From: Leclercia sp. UBA7405
Lineage (GTDB): Bacteria > Pseudomonadota > Gammaproteobacteria > Enterobacterales > Enterobacteriaceae
Length of the DNA: 5,750 bases
Assembly (NCBI GenBank): GCA_002469605.1
Contig: DKMV01000233.1
Location: 1-5,750, forward strand
Direction of reading: 5' to 3'
Made by a program: the position numbers and the translations under genes
Part shown: positions 5,246 through 5,750 of the stretch, one piece after another
How the letters are laid out: every line of letters begins with the position of its first letter
How positions within the stretch are numbered: the first letter of the stretch is position 1
Notes under the pieces: generated by a model
What the model saw: only the letters and a program-made list of their open reading frames with translations
The model's database searches: none
Told to the model about the DNA's origin: nothing

Positions 5246-5750
5246 TTAACTTTGGGTTGCTGGTTTGCCTGGCGAACTGCTGTTTAGCTCATCGGCAGGT
5301 TTGTTTTTCAGCACCGTCCAGATAACTACTGCTCCCATCAGGTCGAACACGGCCAGCACGGCGAACAGCGGGCTGAAGCCGATGGTGTCTGCCAGGGCAC
5401 CAACCACCAGGGCAAACATGGTGCTGGCGGTCCAGGCTGCCATACCGGTCAGGCCGTTGGCGGTGGCTACTTCGTTACGTCCAAAGACGTCGGAAGAGAG
5501 GGTAATCAGCGCACCGGAGAGTGCCTGGTGAGCAAAGCCACCGACGCACAGCAGAGCGATTGCCACATAAGGGCTGGTGAACAGGCCGATCATGCCCGGG
5601 CCAATCATCAGCAGGGCGCCCATGGTCACTACCATCTTACGGGAGACAATCAGGTTCACGCCAAACCAGCGCTGGAACAGCGGCGGCAGGTAGCCACCCA
5701 CGATGCAGCCCAGGTCAGCGAAAAGCATCGGCATCCAGGCGAACATGGCG
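5246..5750 (-). CDS. exuT: ExuT hexuronate/H+ symporter, N-terminus beyond window
   Basis: This is the C-terminal 167 residues of the major facilitator superfamily transporter that imports galacturonate and glucuronate with protons across the inner membrane. The frame is open to the window end, so there is no start here. MFAWMPMLFADLGC and the HQALSGALITLSSDVFGRNEVATANGL region are near-identical to what I recall of E. coli ExuT. Several hydrophobic segments are consistent with the last five or so of twelve membrane helices, and the protein ends in a polar tail (from about NKPADE) that is the variable part of the family. The stop at 5246 is followed by an intrinsic terminator, and exuR lies next in the same direction. 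Repression by ExuR would act upstream, outside this window. Confidence 0.96.
   Translation of the reverse strand, partial: AMFAWMPMLFADLGCIVGGYLPPLFQRWFGVNLIVSRKMVVTMGALLMIGPGMIGLFTSPYVAIALLCVGGFAHQALSGALITLSSDVFGRNEVATANGLTGMAAWTASTMFALVVGALADTIGFSPLFAVLAVFDLMGAVVIWTVLKNKPADELNSSSPGKPATQS

Overview
The window is a stretch of ordinary enterobacterial chromosome (family Enterobacteriaceae). It is colinear with the exuT-exuR-yqjA-mzrA-yqjC-yqjD-yqjE-yqjK-yqjF-yqjG segment of Escherichia coli. Protein similarity recalled from memory is very high for ExuR, ExuT, YqjF and YqjA. It is looser for MzrA, YqjE and YqjK, so the source is probably a close relative (Enterobacter/Klebsiella/Citrobacter-like) rather than E. 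coli itself. All ten genes lie on the minus strand, so transcription runs from high to low coordinates. Both end genes are cut by the window edges. No RNA gene, insertion sequence, prophage or CRISPR array was seen.

Region by region, in transcription order. (1) 5750-5246 is the C-terminal third of the hexuronate/H+ symporter ExuT, closed by an intrinsic terminator. (2) 5130-4354 is ExuR, the GntR/FadR-family repressor of hexuronate genes. Just upstream is a probable autoregulatory operator lying on an extended -10 promoter. (3) 4353-4006 is a 348-base non-coding gap with tandem hairpins behind exuR and two inverted repeats ahead of yqjA. (4) 4005-2967 is the yqjA-mzrA pair: a DedA-family membrane transporter, then the small EnvZ-modulating membrane protein. 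The two are one base apart. (5) 2966-2814 is a gap holding a striking nested inverted repeat and a yqjC promoter candidate. (6) 2813-1413 is yqjC-yqjD-yqjE-yqjK, a tightly packed set of small envelope proteins ending in a strong intrinsic terminator. (7) 1412-1194 carries a LysR-type dyad upstream of yqjF. (8) 1193-801 is yqjF (DoxX-like) and 732-1 is most of yqjG (glutathionyl-hydroquinone reductase), separated by a terminator-like hairpin.

Functionally there are three themes: sugar-acid (galacturonate/glucuronate) uptake and its regulation; envelope and stress physiology (YqjA, MzrA and the YqjCDEK small proteins); and quinone/aromatic redox handling (YqjF, YqjG). I see no undescribed system. 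What merits a second look is the non-coding DNA, mainly the nested palindrome between mzrA and yqjC, the LysR-type site before yqjF, and the operator/promoter overlap before exuR.
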